A stretch of DNA of 64,000 nucleotides from Diphasiastrum complanatum (taxonomy: Eukaryota > Streptophyta > Lycopodiopsida > Lycopodiales > Lycopodiaceae): assembly GCA_029204225.1 (NCBI GenBank), contig CM055102.1, positions 582,839-646,838 on the forward strand. The letters run 5' to 3'. The notes below the pieces were generated by a model. It searched no databases. It worked only from the letters and a program-made list of their open reading frames with translations, and was not told where the DNA came from. A program made the position numbers and the translations under genes. Below are positions 34,045 to 45,352 of this stretch, piece by piece (position 1 is the stretch's first letter; each line of letters starts with the position of its first letter).

Positions 34045-34470
34045 CATGGTACATCCACGCGTGGTAGAACCACGCCAATGATATTTTCCAAAACCTTAAT
34101 CCTGGAAATTTGCCACGCCGTGGCAAATTCCAGAGAAAATGCAAAAAAATTTGCCACGCGTGGCAATATTTTCCAGAGAGCAGCCCAAAAAATTGATTTG
34201 CCATGTCGTGGCAAAGCAAATTTTTGGGCTGCTCTCTAGAAAATATTGCCACGCGAAGCAAATTGCGTGGCTGTGCCACACGTGGTACAACCACACGTGG
34301 TAGAACCACAAAAGTTAAAATTTTCAAAATTTTTGTCATTTCTTTGTCGGATGGGTTGTTGTCTGCTGGAAAATTTGCCGACGTGGCTCTACCACGTGTG
34401 CATTGCCATGCGATTGCCACACGAATTGCCACGCGAACCGGACGAGCTCCAAATTGACCCCCATCTTATG
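34045..34470. repeat. Cluster of CACGTG/CACGCGTG-type palindromes with a 53-bp hairpin
   Basis: More than ten variants of (TTG)CCACGCGTGG(CAA) or CCACACGTGG occur in about 425 bp. At 34151-34203 and 34209-34261 two arms of 53 bp are inverted complements with about five mismatches and a 5-base loop. Its nature (foldback element, LTR tail or MITE) is not settled; it lies at the 3' side of the minus-strand copia fragment 34640-35605. Confidence 0.85.
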
Positions 34471-34639
34471 TGTGTGGCAAATTGCCAATGTATGTAGTTG
34501 TGAATATGAGGATCTCACGATCATCCTCTTGATAGAGATGAGATTTTCCTTACTCCTTGCATGTAAAGGAGTATTGACAAAGCATATGGATCTAAAGATC
34601 CCCAAAGTATCAACTATTGCAATCTTCTTATCAAGCACC

Positions 34640-35605
34640 ATTGATAAGAGATAGATCATGATTGAAGTCTTCAATGAAGAAATCACATAAAAAAACACCA
34701 TTTTTGCTTCTATTTTATGGAACAAGATCATCCAAATAAACAAGATGAGAAATATTTTTTTGATTCCCAAGATCGCCCTTTGCCTTTCAAACATTGCCTT
34801 GTTTAAAGGCTTTGTGAAGATAGTGGCCACCATGTGCTTTGTTGAAATCAGTTCGTTTCTTTCAACCAGATCCCTGATCAAGTGATAGTTGATCGCAATG
34901 TGTTTTATTCTGGAATGAAACACAAGGTCTTTTGTCAGATGTATAGCAAAAGTGTTGTCCATGTACAACATCAAGGACTCGTTGGTGTTCTCTCCCAGTC
35001 CATCTAGGAAATGTTTGAGCCATGTCAGCTCATTAGCCATCTTGGTTGCAGCAACATACTCTACCTTACAAGATGATTGGGCAGTTGTTATCTACTTTCT
35101 GCTAACCCAAACAACAACTGTATCTGCTGCGATGGTACAGCCTCTTGAGACGCTCTTGGAGTCGTCTTTGATTGATGCCCAGCTTGCATCATAGTAGGAC
35201 TTCACCTAAAATCCTGCATCACGGCAATAGCAAAGCCCATAGTCCTTTGTATGCTGCAGATACTGCAAAATCCTCTTGGCAAATTTCTAGTGTGTTGGTC
35301 CTGGATTAATGTTGAACTGGCTCAATCTGAACACTACGTAAGCAATGTCTAACTGCGTATTTTCTACCAAGTGCATCAAAGAACCAATAAGTCTTTTGTA
35401 AGGCTTATGTAGGATTGCTTCCCATTCTGCATCGTTTCTGGGACAGTCTTCATTCGTCAGCACTGTGCCAGGGACCATATGAGTGTTTACTCCCTTGCTA
35501 TCTGCCATCTGAAAATCATCAATGATTTTCTGAATATATCTTGATTGGTGTAGATACAATCTACTACCTTCAAGATTTCTATTAATCTGTATGTTAGCTT
35601 ATTCC
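34640..35605 (-). pseudogene. copia RT end and RNase H fragment
   Basis: On the minus strand it starts within RT at QINRNLEGSRLYLHQSRYIQK, continues through the connection (RLIGSLMHLVENTQLDIAYVV) and RNase H (SSCKVEYVAAT, MANELTWLKHFLDGL, YMDNTFAIHL, SRIKHIAI, TIFTKPLNKAMFE), and ends with the RNase H tail near 34790. It has several frame breaks. Its first residues correspond closely to the point where the plus-strand element at 27960-31320 stops. It may be a piece of a sister copy, or the missing half of that element moved by an inversion. No LTR could be delimited on its 3' side. Confidence 0.78.
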
Positions 35606-35885
35606 ACGACCTTGAGGTGTCGATGCAGTGCCTCATCACCCAAAAAGGGCTTTTAGTAGAGATGAAGTTGAGAGCCGAGTCTGAGAGCACGATAATTATT
35701 AGTGCTAGGCTAAAATGTACAATTGTGAGCCCCATGGTAATTCCCGAAAGATACAGTCACATTTTATTTGTCTGTCTTATTTTACATGTAAATATGTAGA
35801 CTGTGCGACAACGTAAGTAAAAATACAGCGTGAATGGAGGCATATTAAAATGGGATTTAAGAGAGTAGAGGAGATAAATCCAACA
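35606..35885 (-). repeat. 3' LTR (possibly truncated) of the next minus-strand copia element
   Basis: On the minus strand a purine tract (AGGAGG followed by a run of G, 35886-35905) is followed by TGTTGGATTT, a standard 3' LTR start, with the first base at 35885. The other end is taken where the neighbouring copia fragment starts; no partner LTR was found. Confidence 0.6.
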
Positions 35886-35901
35886 CCCCCCCCCCCCTCC
35901 T

Positions 35902-38108
35902 TTAATTTGGATCCATGAATGCCTTGATCTTTAGACTGAGCAATGCACAAAATTTGTTGTGTGCATTAACACTTAATGTTTTCGTGAATATATCTGCAAC
36001 CATGTCTTGCATTCTACAGTACGTTAAGCTCACCTCCTTGTTCAGAACCTTGCCCCTGATGAAGTGATAGCTGATTTCAATATGCTTACTCCTAGAGTGA
36101 AATCTAGGGTTGGTCGATAAAGCAATAGCACTCTGATTATCACAGAACAAAATTGTAGGGCTGTACTGATACAAATTAATGTCTGACAGTAAATTTCTCA
36201 ACCAAAACGCTTCCTTGATAGATTGAGAAGCAGCAATGTATTCTGCTTCTGTAGAAGAAAGTGCGATAGAGATTTGCTTACGACTGTTCCATGAGATAGG
36301 TCTGTCGTTGAAGAAGAATGTAAATCCAAATGTGGACTTACGATTGTCTACATCTCCTCCCTAGCTTGCATCAGAATATCCACTGAGGTGATGAAGATTG
36401 TCGTTGTTGACATCTCCATAGTAGATGCACTAGTCCATGGTAGCTCGAATATATCTCATGACTCTTATGAGAGCCTTCCAATGGGTAATGCCAGGATTAG
36501 CCATATATTGGCTGAGTGAGCTTATTGCAAAAGAGATATCTGGTCTTAATCGGTGAGTGAGCTAATTTACAATTCATTAGATTGTATCTATTAAGAACAT
36601 TGTAAAGATACCTTTGTTGAGTGATGTAAATCAGTCGTCTCGTTCTGTCTCTATGGATTTGAATGTCCAGACAGAAGTGAGCTTTGTCCAGATCAGTCAT
36701 GTTAAACTCTGAAAACAACATCTGCTTGGAATCCTTGACCAAATTGGTATTGTTGCTGAAGAGCAACATATCATCCATGTATAAGATGATGATAGACGTT
36801 GCAAGCTTTGTGGAGTTTACAAACATGATTCTTCATACCTTCCAGAACGTATCCTTTGGGCTGGATCATGTAGATATCTTCTTGTATAACTCCATTCAGA
36901 TAGGCTGTTTGTACATCAAGTTGATATACTTCGAGGTCGGCAGTTGCAGCATAAAACAGGAGCATTCGGATCGACGAATATGTGACTACTGGACTCAAAT
37001 TCTCACTGTAATCGACGTTGGGGATCTGAGTGAATCCTCGTGCTACTAGTCTCGCCTTCCTTCGATCCATTGTTCCGTTGGCATTGTATTTGATCTTAAA
37101 GATCCATTTGCAATCAAACATATTGCAACCAATAGGAGCTTCGACTAGTGACCACGTTTGGTTCCTGATCAGAGATGAATACTCTCTTTCCATAGCTTCT
37201 CTCCAGAGATCAGAGTCTGGTTGGCTGAGTGTCTCTTCAACTGTCGTCGGCTCTTGTATCAAGAGACATGCAAACTCAAGAGTATACCTTGTGGGCTGTG
37301 TGCGCACTCGGCTTGATCTTCTGAGAGGATTCGACTGATGAACACTCCTAAGACTTGTTGCTGGGTAGCAGCAACGTCTTCGTCTGATTCGCTGTCTAGA
37401 AGTGGGTCAACAATGGACACGCCTGAGCCAAAAGCTCGGATAGTCGTGTCAATGGCAGGTGATGAAGGTTCTCCTGGAGCAATATCCTTGCCTTTGATGT
37501 CGACGAACTGATCCTCAATAAAGACTATATCCCGGCTATACAAGACTGTTGGGTATCAGGATCATACAGCTTGTATGTATTACCAGATGAAGTATATCCA
37601 ATCAGGATGGTCTTGAGACCTTGGAAGTCCAATCTCTTCCTCGTGTCTTTTGGGATCTGCGCATAGGCAATGCATCCAAACACTCTTAGGTTCTTCACAG
37701 AAGGCTTAGAGCCTGTCCACACCTCATGGAGTGTCTTGCCTGAGAGGGCCTTGGTCGAACATCTGTTCTGGACGTAAGCTGTAGTGGAGAATCTCTTGGG
37801 CAATGATTCATGCGCTAACATACATTTGGTTGTTCAACCAGGGTACAGTTCTTCCTCTCGGCTAAGCCATTAGACTGAGGACTTTAAGGAGTGATGAATT
37901 GCTACTCAATGCCTTGGCTTTGGCAGTAATCCTTAAACTCGATAGAGATATATTCTCCAGTATTGTTTGATCTTAGAGCCTTGATCGTCCATCCAGTCTC
38001 CTTTTCTGCATGCTCCTTGAAGATTATGAAGCAGTTGAAGGCTTCTGATTTCTTCTTTATAAAGTGCACCATAGTCCTTCTGGAAAATTCATCAATAAAA
38101 GTTATAAA
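35902..38108 (-). pseudogene. copia element, integrase to RNase H (5' part lost)
   Basis: On the minus strand: integrase core (FITFIDEFSRRTMVHF, LRSNNTGEYIS, in which the conserved Asp before the glycine pair is Asn); the integrase tail (VQNRCSTKALSGKTLHEVW, VFGCIAYAQIPKD); RT (KWIFKIKYNANGTMD, RLVARGFTQ, catalytic YMDD at 36770-36781); and RNase H (CDNQSAIALS, SRSKHIEISYHFIR, ADIFTKTLS), then the purine tract. Gag, protease and the integrase N-terminus are missing because the element is cut at a palindromic junction with another copia element (38109-38189). Stops and frame changes occur throughout. Confidence 0.83.
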
Positions 38109-38189
38109 ATACCATCTCTCTGTCATCAACAGAATCCGAATATATATAGAAGATATATTCGGATTCTGTTGATGAAAGAGAGATGGTAT
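38109..38189. repeat. 36-bp inverted repeat at the junction of two copia elements
   Basis: 38109-38144 and 38154-38189 are reverse complements at 35 of 36 positions, with a 9-bp spacer. The right arm belongs to RNase H of the element to the right (peptide DTISLSSTESEY). The left arm is an inverted copy of it and joins directly to integrase of the element to the left. Confidence 0.93.
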
Positions 38190-40863
38190 CTTGTTTTTTG
38201 GAAAGCCAAGATATAACTCCTCCACAAACAAATGTAGCAAATGCACTTATAGATCTTCTATCCATCTTGTCACCTGCAAATCTTGAGTTTGAATATGCTC
38301 TCAAACAAATATTAGTCCTTTCATAAACTATGCCAAAGTATTTTGTAGCCAAGATGTACCTTAACACCCTTTTTGCTCCTTTCCAATGACATATTAATGG
38401 ACTTTGCATGTATTGACTCAACTTGCCAACACAAAAACTAAGATCTGGTCTAGTGATAGTTAAGTATATCAAGGAACCAATAAGCATTCTATAGGTAGTG
38501 ATGTCCTCAAAGGATACTTCATCACTTTCCTTAGAAACTTTTACACTTAGTTCCATAGGAGTTTCAACTCCTTTACAATCAATCATGCCAAATCTTGCTA
38601 AGATTGATCTAGCATACTTAGATTGACATATGAAGGTAAAATCATTACTTCTAGTGACTTCTATTCCAAGTATAACTTTAAGAAATCCTAGATCTAGCAT
38701 CTTAAATTCACTAGACGAAGGAATCTTTTACATTCTTGATGCCATCTAGATCATTTCCTGTGAGTATAATATCATCAACATATAAAACTAAGATAATGAT
38801 CTTTCCATCATTACATTTGTAGTACAATGATGGTTCATAAGAACTTACAACAAATCCAATGGAAATAAGATAGGAATGCAACCTAGAGTACCATGCTCTT
38901 GGAGCTTGCTTGAGTCCATAAAGACTCTTCTTCAAGAGACACAGCTTGTCCTCTTCTCCATCTTTGATAAAGCCCTCGGGTTGGCACATGTAGATTTCCT
39001 CTTCCAAGAATCCATTCAAGAAAGCATTTGTCACATCAAGTTGGAAGAGCTCCCATTTGAAAGAAGTTGCAAGACATATGATTAATCTAATGATCACAAG
39101 CTTTGCAACAGGTGCAAAGGTTTCATCATAATCTATGTCTTTGACTTGCAAAAAACCTTTTGCTACAAGTCTAGCTTTGTACTTATGAATGGAACCATCT
39201 TGATTATATTTCAATCTATATATCCATTTACAAGTAAGAGGCTTCTTTCCATAAGGTAAATCAACAAGTTTCCAAGTTTGATTTTCCATTAATGCATCAA
39301 ACTCTACTTGCATAGCTTTCCTCCAATATTGAGATTTATTTGCTTCCTCAAAACTAGTATAAGGTCAAGAGGAGAGTTAGATCTTGTCAAAGATCTCTTG
39401 AAAGGTAGCTTATGAGATTTGGAGAGTCCACAAGCTTCACAAAGCTTGCCACTCTTGGATATGGTTTTGGGAAGTCCACTTGCTAGCTCCTTTGTCACCA
39501 TGGTCTCCATGGCTTTGTAGTTAGGATGTCCTAACCTTTTGTGCCATAATCCCACTTGATTGAGCTCCTCCCTTGCCATATTCACACTTCCAACCATCAC
39601 ATTAGCATCCAATTTGAATAACCTCCCTTGCTTGAAACCATTAGCAATACATTTTTTATCTTTCAAGATAGAACATGCTCCATGCTTGAAATGTACATCT
39701 AATCCACTATCCATAAGTTGTCCTACACTCAACAAGTTCTTTGTAATTGAAGGTACATAAAGAACATTGTCTTTAGATCTACTTTTTTAGATGATCCTAG
39801 ACATATAGGAATGGATCCAACACCTACAATCTCACATTCTTGATCACTTGCAGTGAAGATAAATCTCTTAGAACTATTGTAAGAAATTAGATTAGAAAAG
39901 TAGTCTTTTTGGTGAGTCATGTGAGAGCTTGCCCCACTATCAATCCACCAAGTGTCTTGATTAGATCTTTGTGGTGAGGATATCATCAAAGATAGGTTGC
40001 CTTCTTCCTCCTCCTCTTCAAGCACAAGATTGCCTTGATTGTCCTTCTCTTGGGCATTCTTCTTCTTGTAGCACTCGGATGCAAAATGTCCTTTTTTTTC
40101 ACAAAAGAAACACTTTAGCTTCTTCTTGTCCTTCTTGCTCTTGCCTTTGGAACTTGATGCTCCATCTTTGCTCTCCATATCCATGTCTTGAGTCTTCTTG
40201 GATGGAAACTTCTTCTTCTTGCCTTTCAAGGAAAAGTAAGCTTTTTCATCACCATCATTCAAAGATAAGAAACTCATCCTACTTTTGATATGAAGCAATC
40301 TACTCTCTTCACTTACAAGCACACTTTGATGTTTTTCAATACTAGGAAGTGAATCTTGAATAGCAAAAGTTTGAACAAGATTGGAATAATCATCTCCTAA
40401 TCCATTCAAAATGATTTGAATTAGTTCATCATCTTTGATTTTATCATCTATAGAAGACAACTCCTTATTCAAAGATTTGATCCTAAAGACGTAATTTTGG
40501 GCACTTTCACTACTTCCTTTCATGCTTTGAAGGATTTGATTCCTAAGCATGAGTATCCTTAAAGTTTTCTTGGATCCATAAATGGCTTTTAATGAATCCC
40601 ATGCCTTTTTTGATGTGGTACAAGATGAAATTTCTTTCAAAAGTCCATTACTTACATTCATTTTTATGCAGTGTAATGCAACTCTACATCTCTTTTTGTA
40701 CTTAGCCAATTCAACTCCTCCTTGAGGTTCTACTTCCACCTCAAGTACTGTCATAAAGATCATGAAGTACAAGCAAAGACTCCATTTGAACTATCCAAGT
40801 AGCATAATTAGTGGATGTAAGCCTTTCACTAGCTTCAAGCAAAAAACCACCCATTGATGCCAT
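38154..40863 (-). pseudogene. copia gag-pol with the integrase core deleted
   Basis: On the minus strand gag begins at about 40863 (MASMGGFLLEASERL), shifts frame near 40750, and has the helical gag block (LLKEISSCTTSKKAWDSL) and a zinc knuckle CFFCEKKGHFASEC. Protease WWIDSGASSHMT and the GAG-pre-integrase zinc region (LWHKRLGHPNYKAM ... CEACGLSKSH) follow. The reading then stops at SNSPLDLI near 39360 and passes straight into RT sequence (frame for EEANKSQYWRKAM). The integrase core is therefore deleted. RT is complete with YVDD at 38771-38782, and RNase H runs to SSTESEY, where the palindrome begins. Its 5' LTR is 41465-42287. It cannot integrate on its own as it stands. Confidence 0.88.
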
Positions 40864-41451
40864 TTTTTAATGTGAAAAAGCACTAGAAACTCTTATGGTT
40901 TCTCTAAGAGATCTGAACCTAAAGTCTTCTAGAAATTTAGAAAGCTTATAGACTCAATCCTATCACTCATGAACCAATCTAGAATGATGGAAATTTAGAT
41001 TCTAGTCTCAAACTTACAAAATCACTCCTTAATCTATGATTTTTAGCAATCTCTCTCTTCAACCTCAACATACACTCAAAAAATCAGAGAAGATCAATTA
41101 GTGCACCTAATTCAAGCTTCAATTTTAATTTTTTGACTGATCTAATCCAAGAACTAATCAAGGGATTAGATTCACTATAGAAAATGCTTGATTTTGCACC
41201 AAAAATCACTCAAATTGGGTATGTGAGTCAAATTCTACAAATTTTTGAAATTTCTCAGTCAAAACTGGAGCTGTATGGTCTCACACGTGTGAAAAGGGTT
41301 CCTACAGCCCACAACAAGATTTGGACCAAAAATTTTGAGGATAGCTATCAAATCCAACTCGCTACACAAAATTTGACTAGTTTCCAAAAAAGTGCTAATT
41401 TGGCTTTGATTTGGATTAACCCTATCAATTTCAACAAAACCGCTTGTACTA
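40864..41451 (-). other. Leader of the minus-strand copia element
   Basis: Non-coding sequence between the primer-binding site and gag. It includes a TCACACGTGTGA palindrome near 41281, like those in the LTR. Confidence 0.7.
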
Positions 41452-41464
41452 GGCTCTGATACCA
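41452..41464 (-). promoter_or_regulatory. Primer-binding site (tRNA-Met type), minus strand
   Basis: GGCTCTGATACCA, the complement of TGGTATCAGAGCC, lies directly against the LTR edge at 41465. Confidence 0.94.
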
Positions 41465-42287
41465 TGTGCAAAAAGTACAAAAAGGACCAAGAGTGGATCC
41501 TAATCTGATCCTCAAGAGGGATTGGTTGTCAGATTACTTGATCTATCAATCTACTTGAGATTAAGATCAATCTAGATCAATTCTAGATACAAAATCCTAA
41601 CAAGAACAATCATTTATTGAAGGTAGGTGTACTTTCTGGTTTCCCACGTGTGAAACCCTATCTGAGTACGGACTCCAACTTGAAAATCAAGTACACATTG
41701 ATAGAACCTCAAAACAATCAAAACAAATGTAGACAAATGGAGAGAATCACTCAAAATTGCTTCCAAAACCAAGATTGGTGTCTCACATTGATTATGGCCA
41801 AATAAGCCTCTATATATATACTTTTGGAACTCGAGGTACTGATCATGCATCAGATCTCACACGTGTGAGGATTCCTTGTCACCATCATGCAATTTGACAC
41901 TTGGATCAAAACTTTCCATTTTGGGCATTTTTGGTCTATTTTTCTACTATATGGAGATCTTCATGGAAATCTTCTAGAAGCAAAAACTCGCCTACTTCAG
42001 CTATTTCCACACGTGTGAGCTGTCCTCTACACATGGGATGTGACACCTATTCAAAATATTTGGCTCATGCAATCATTAGATTGGTGTCATGTGTCATATT
42101 TCTAGAAAACTAGTTTTTGGCCATTTTAGCCACTAGAACTTGAATTAAAACATATGTACAACATATATGATTATGGTACATGAAAAGTACACTTGTTTCA
42201 CACGTGGGAACAGGCTCCACACATGTGTGTCTATCCTATATACAAGATTTTTGGCCTCTAACCAAGCTTATTTTTGCATTTTTCACA
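41465..42287 (-). repeat. 5' LTR (823 bp) of the minus-strand copia element
   Basis: It begins (minus strand) TGTGAAAAATGC at 42287 and ends ...TTTTTGCACA at 41465. It matches the solo LTR at 24299-25132 end to end. A TATA-like run lies at 41809-41820. Four or more CACGTG or CACATGTG palindromes occur within it (near 41644, 41853, 42007, 42205), a possible source of regulated transcription. Confidence 0.95.
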
Positions 42288-43180
42288 ACAGATTCACAGA
42301 AGTTCATAAACCATGCAGACAAGTTTAATACATTTTTAGTGTTCATATAACATTCAATAGAAGCATGAAAAACGTCAACAAAGTAACGATTGAATTCACA
42401 CATTCAAATGTTCTCTAAGAGGTGAGATATATAGTTTGCATAAATAAACCACAACGCATTGATCAAAGGTTTTTGACGTTTAATAAGAGAATGGGGTAGA
42501 CATATCCATAGTTCCATCCCACCCTTTATGCTCTACAGACAAACTGGGTTTTCCAAAGCCCATTGTACATCTGCACACAGATCTTTAAGATTGAGAGAAA
42601 AGAAATAAAATCATGCATCAAGCACAAAAGATTGACAACAAGAACCATGTGCCTATCAAGCAAAGGACAACAAAGTGCCTAACCAAGGCTGCGAAAAAAA
42701 TTGCAAAGACTAAATCCTCCATAGCTTAGCACAGAACTGAAGCTTCAGGTTTCTTACATCTCTGAAAATGGTTCTACGTTATGAATGTTGCAAAGGCTAA
42801 ATCCTCCATAGCTTAGCACAGAACTGAAGCTTCAGGTTTCTTACATCTCTGAAAATGGTTCTACGTTATGAATGTATGATCTCCTTCTCCCCTGCTTATA
42901 GCCCTACGGGTGAGAGAGGAGTGTTGCAACCTTTGGTTGCAACTTATCAATGGCAGCGTTTGGCCCTCAAAAGCCCTAACATTGGATTTAGGCCTCTTAC
43001 TTGAATTAAAATTTATGGGACATCGCTCAAGCCCACATGGCTAAAATAGCGCGCCATTTGTTATTTATGACATTTAAGCTAGATATTGGCACCTTCCGGC
43101 CTTGACCACCGTAGGCCTTACGCTACATTTATTGTTGTAGTGGGTTTCTTTCCTATCCTAACATCAACCCAAGATCTAGC
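42288..43180. other. Non-coding stretch with a tandem repeat
   Basis: No coding region is recognised. It contains the 87-bp tandem duplication listed separately. The right part (about 42890-43180) probably belongs to the leader of the LTR element whose LTR fragment follows. Confidence 0.4.
42701..42874. repeat. 87-bp tandem duplication
   Basis: 42701-42787 and 42788-42874 are identical except for one base (AAAGACTAAA versus AAAGGCTAAA), so the duplication is recent. Confidence 0.95.
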
Positions 43181-43608
43181 ATCAAAGAGTAAAAGTTAGT
43201 CGTCACGCGGAGACTCATTTTCATGAGAGCGATAGCGTATCTCAGAATTTAGCATGAATGGAAGATCCAGATTTAACTCTAACATCCATTAACCCTAAGC
43301 ATTAATACTACATCCATAATAAAGGAAGCTTACTCTTTCTCTCTCTCCCTTTTTCTCTCACAAAAAGTATAAGAACATGCAATCCTAATAACAATTAGAT
43401 GCAACAATCAACAAATACAATGAAAAGCATGAGAGATGGAAGAATAATGATAGAGAGTAAGAACATTCATAAATCCATTTCACAAGACAACCAATCTGCT
43501 TTATTGAAATGAAGATATGTACATGTGTAGGAAACTCGAGTTGGTCTCTTTTCATAATGGAGAGGAGGACCCTGGCCTCAGAATCCTATTGGTCTATTTA
43601 TATTGATC
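43181..43608 (-). repeat. LTR fragment matching 25945-26395
   Basis: Read on the minus strand this segment matches the right-hand part of the LTR after the coiled-coil ORF, including CCAATAGGATTC, GGCCAGGGTCCTCCTCTC and TTTCAATAAAG. The left part of that LTR is absent: at about 43608 the sequence switches to copia gag. It proves that LTR is a dispersed repeat. Confidence 0.82.
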
Positions 43609-43820
43609 ACATTCATCTTCACACAATGAAGTGCAGGCCTAGATCTCTTCTTGTATCTAGCTAACTCCTGTGCACCTAGAGGTTCATCTTCATCTTCAAT
43701 CAAGAACTCATAAAGGTCTTGGAGCACCAAGAGTGGCTCCATCCTAACCTTTCAAATAGCATAATTTGTAGAATTCAACCTCTCACTAGCTTCAAGAAGG
43801 TATGCTCCAGCAGATCCCAT
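43609..43820 (-). pseudogene. copia gag N-terminal fragment
   Basis: The minus strand starts with ATG at 43818-43820 and encodes MGSAGAYLLEASERLNSTNY, then an in-frame stop, and continues to LARYKKRSRPALHCVKMNV. It is clearly related to the gag at 40863-40700 (MASMGGFLLEASERL ... LAKYKKRCRVALHCIKMNV). It is cut by the LTR fragment to the left. It comes from a sister subfamily of the element at 38154-42287. Confidence 0.82.
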
Positions 43821-44594
43821 CTTACTAGTGACTTCTACAAACAAGAAATAGATTTGATTGACTTGAAACTCACAAAAGTCTCACACTTGTAGTGTTTCAC
43901 TCAAATTTGATTTCCAATCCAACAAATGGCCTTATAATCACAGTTCTATCACTCCCTCACAAAGATGAAATGAAGATATGATGAAGTGACAACTACTTTC
44001 AAACAAGTCTTGCCAGGAAATGGATTTGTTTGTCTCTAGAAACTCACTAGTGTTTCACTCAAATTAGATGTCTATTCCAACAAATGGACTTATAATCTCA
44101 GTTCTAGCACTCCCTCACAAAGTTGGAATGAAAATAAGATGATGTGAAATCTACTTACAATCAAATCTTGCCAATTTTGGCTATTTTTGGACAAAAAAAT
44201 GACTTAATCTCTTTCTTCCTTCTTGGTGTACTTGCAAGACCTGTTTTTAACCTTAATAGGACTTGAACTCAACCTAGATTAATTAGATTCCATGGAACAA
44301 GTTCAAATCTAATAAATTGTAAATGATCTTGGTAGATTATCCTAGGATTTTCACCAAAAATTACACCAACAGCTCACAAATTGAATTTACAATGACCAAA
44401 TGAATGTAGTGCATTTAATGCTGGTTCAGAAGTGCCCACACGTGGGAACAGTACATAATTTGATCCTAAAGAAGTTTGGGATCAATTCCTACTACCAAAA
44501 CTTAGCACCAAACTCGCCCTCACAAGGCTAGTTTTTAGCACACAAAACTGCTAAAAATGAATTTGAATGGATCTAAAATCAAAGCCCTTGTACT
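43821..44594 (-). other. Leader of the copia gag fragment
   Basis: Non-coding sequence between the gag fragment and the degenerate primer-binding site. Its left part contains a local near-duplication (GAAACTCACTAGTG / CTCACAAAGTTGGAATGAA type blocks around 43900-44150). Confidence 0.5.
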
Positions 44595-45250
44595 TGGCTC
44601 TGATGTAAAAGTACTGTACTTTAGGACCATAAATGGATAAGCAAAAGATCCACAAGAGTGACTGGATGCTTGCTTAACAATCTATCAAAAAACTAGAAAC
44701 TTGGATAGAGACCATTTTTAAAAAAAGAGATTTGACAAATCTTACAATCACTTTTAAGTAGGAACAATCTTTCATATAAGCATGAGTGAAATTTTAACTC
44801 CATTCCTCCATGAAGCAACAGTCTTTGTAAAAGACCTTTACTAATGGTACGGATAATGTTTTAAGATGTGTCTCAATTCTAACATGCTCCTCTAAAATTT
44901 TCTAAAGACCTTTCCTTAGCACCAATAAAGGACTAGAAAGGCCATTTGTCCACACATTAAGGCCAGCCTATTGGTGGTTTCAAAAATAAAACCACATCAA
45001 GACCAATAGGTCAAAGGTGGGTAAGGGTGGTACTATAGCCATTGTGGCACAGGCTCCTTAATTGTTGTGTCATTAACATCTTGCAGCCTTGAGCTTCCTA
45101 TTGAGGCTCAGCTTCCTATTGAGGCTCAAAATACTACTTGATTTATATTGTATATCTTTTACAAATCAATGCAAGTACAATTACCTCATGGTACCACAAC
45201 AAAAATACATAAATGGTGTTAACATCAAATCTTAAATTAGACAAGCTTCA
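44595..45250 (-). repeat. Degenerate primer-binding site and LTR of the copia gag fragment (outer end unknown)
   Basis: TTGGCTCTGA (44594-44603) is followed directly by TGTAAAAGTAC at 44604. Compared with 41452-41475 the last bases of the primer site (TACCA) are missing, but the LTR start and the following AGGACC block are similar. The outer LTR end could not be placed. Confidence 0.5.
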
Positions 45251-45305
45251 AATGACAATAACTTACCGACAACTGCCTGATGACAATCCAAAAATAGAAT
45301 ACTAG

Positions 45306-45309
<4 letters not shown>

Positions 45310-45350
<41 letters not shown>
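45310..45350. repeat. (GA)n microsatellite
   Basis: About 20 uninterrupted GA units. Confidence 0.97.
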
Positions 45351-45352
<2 letters not shown>

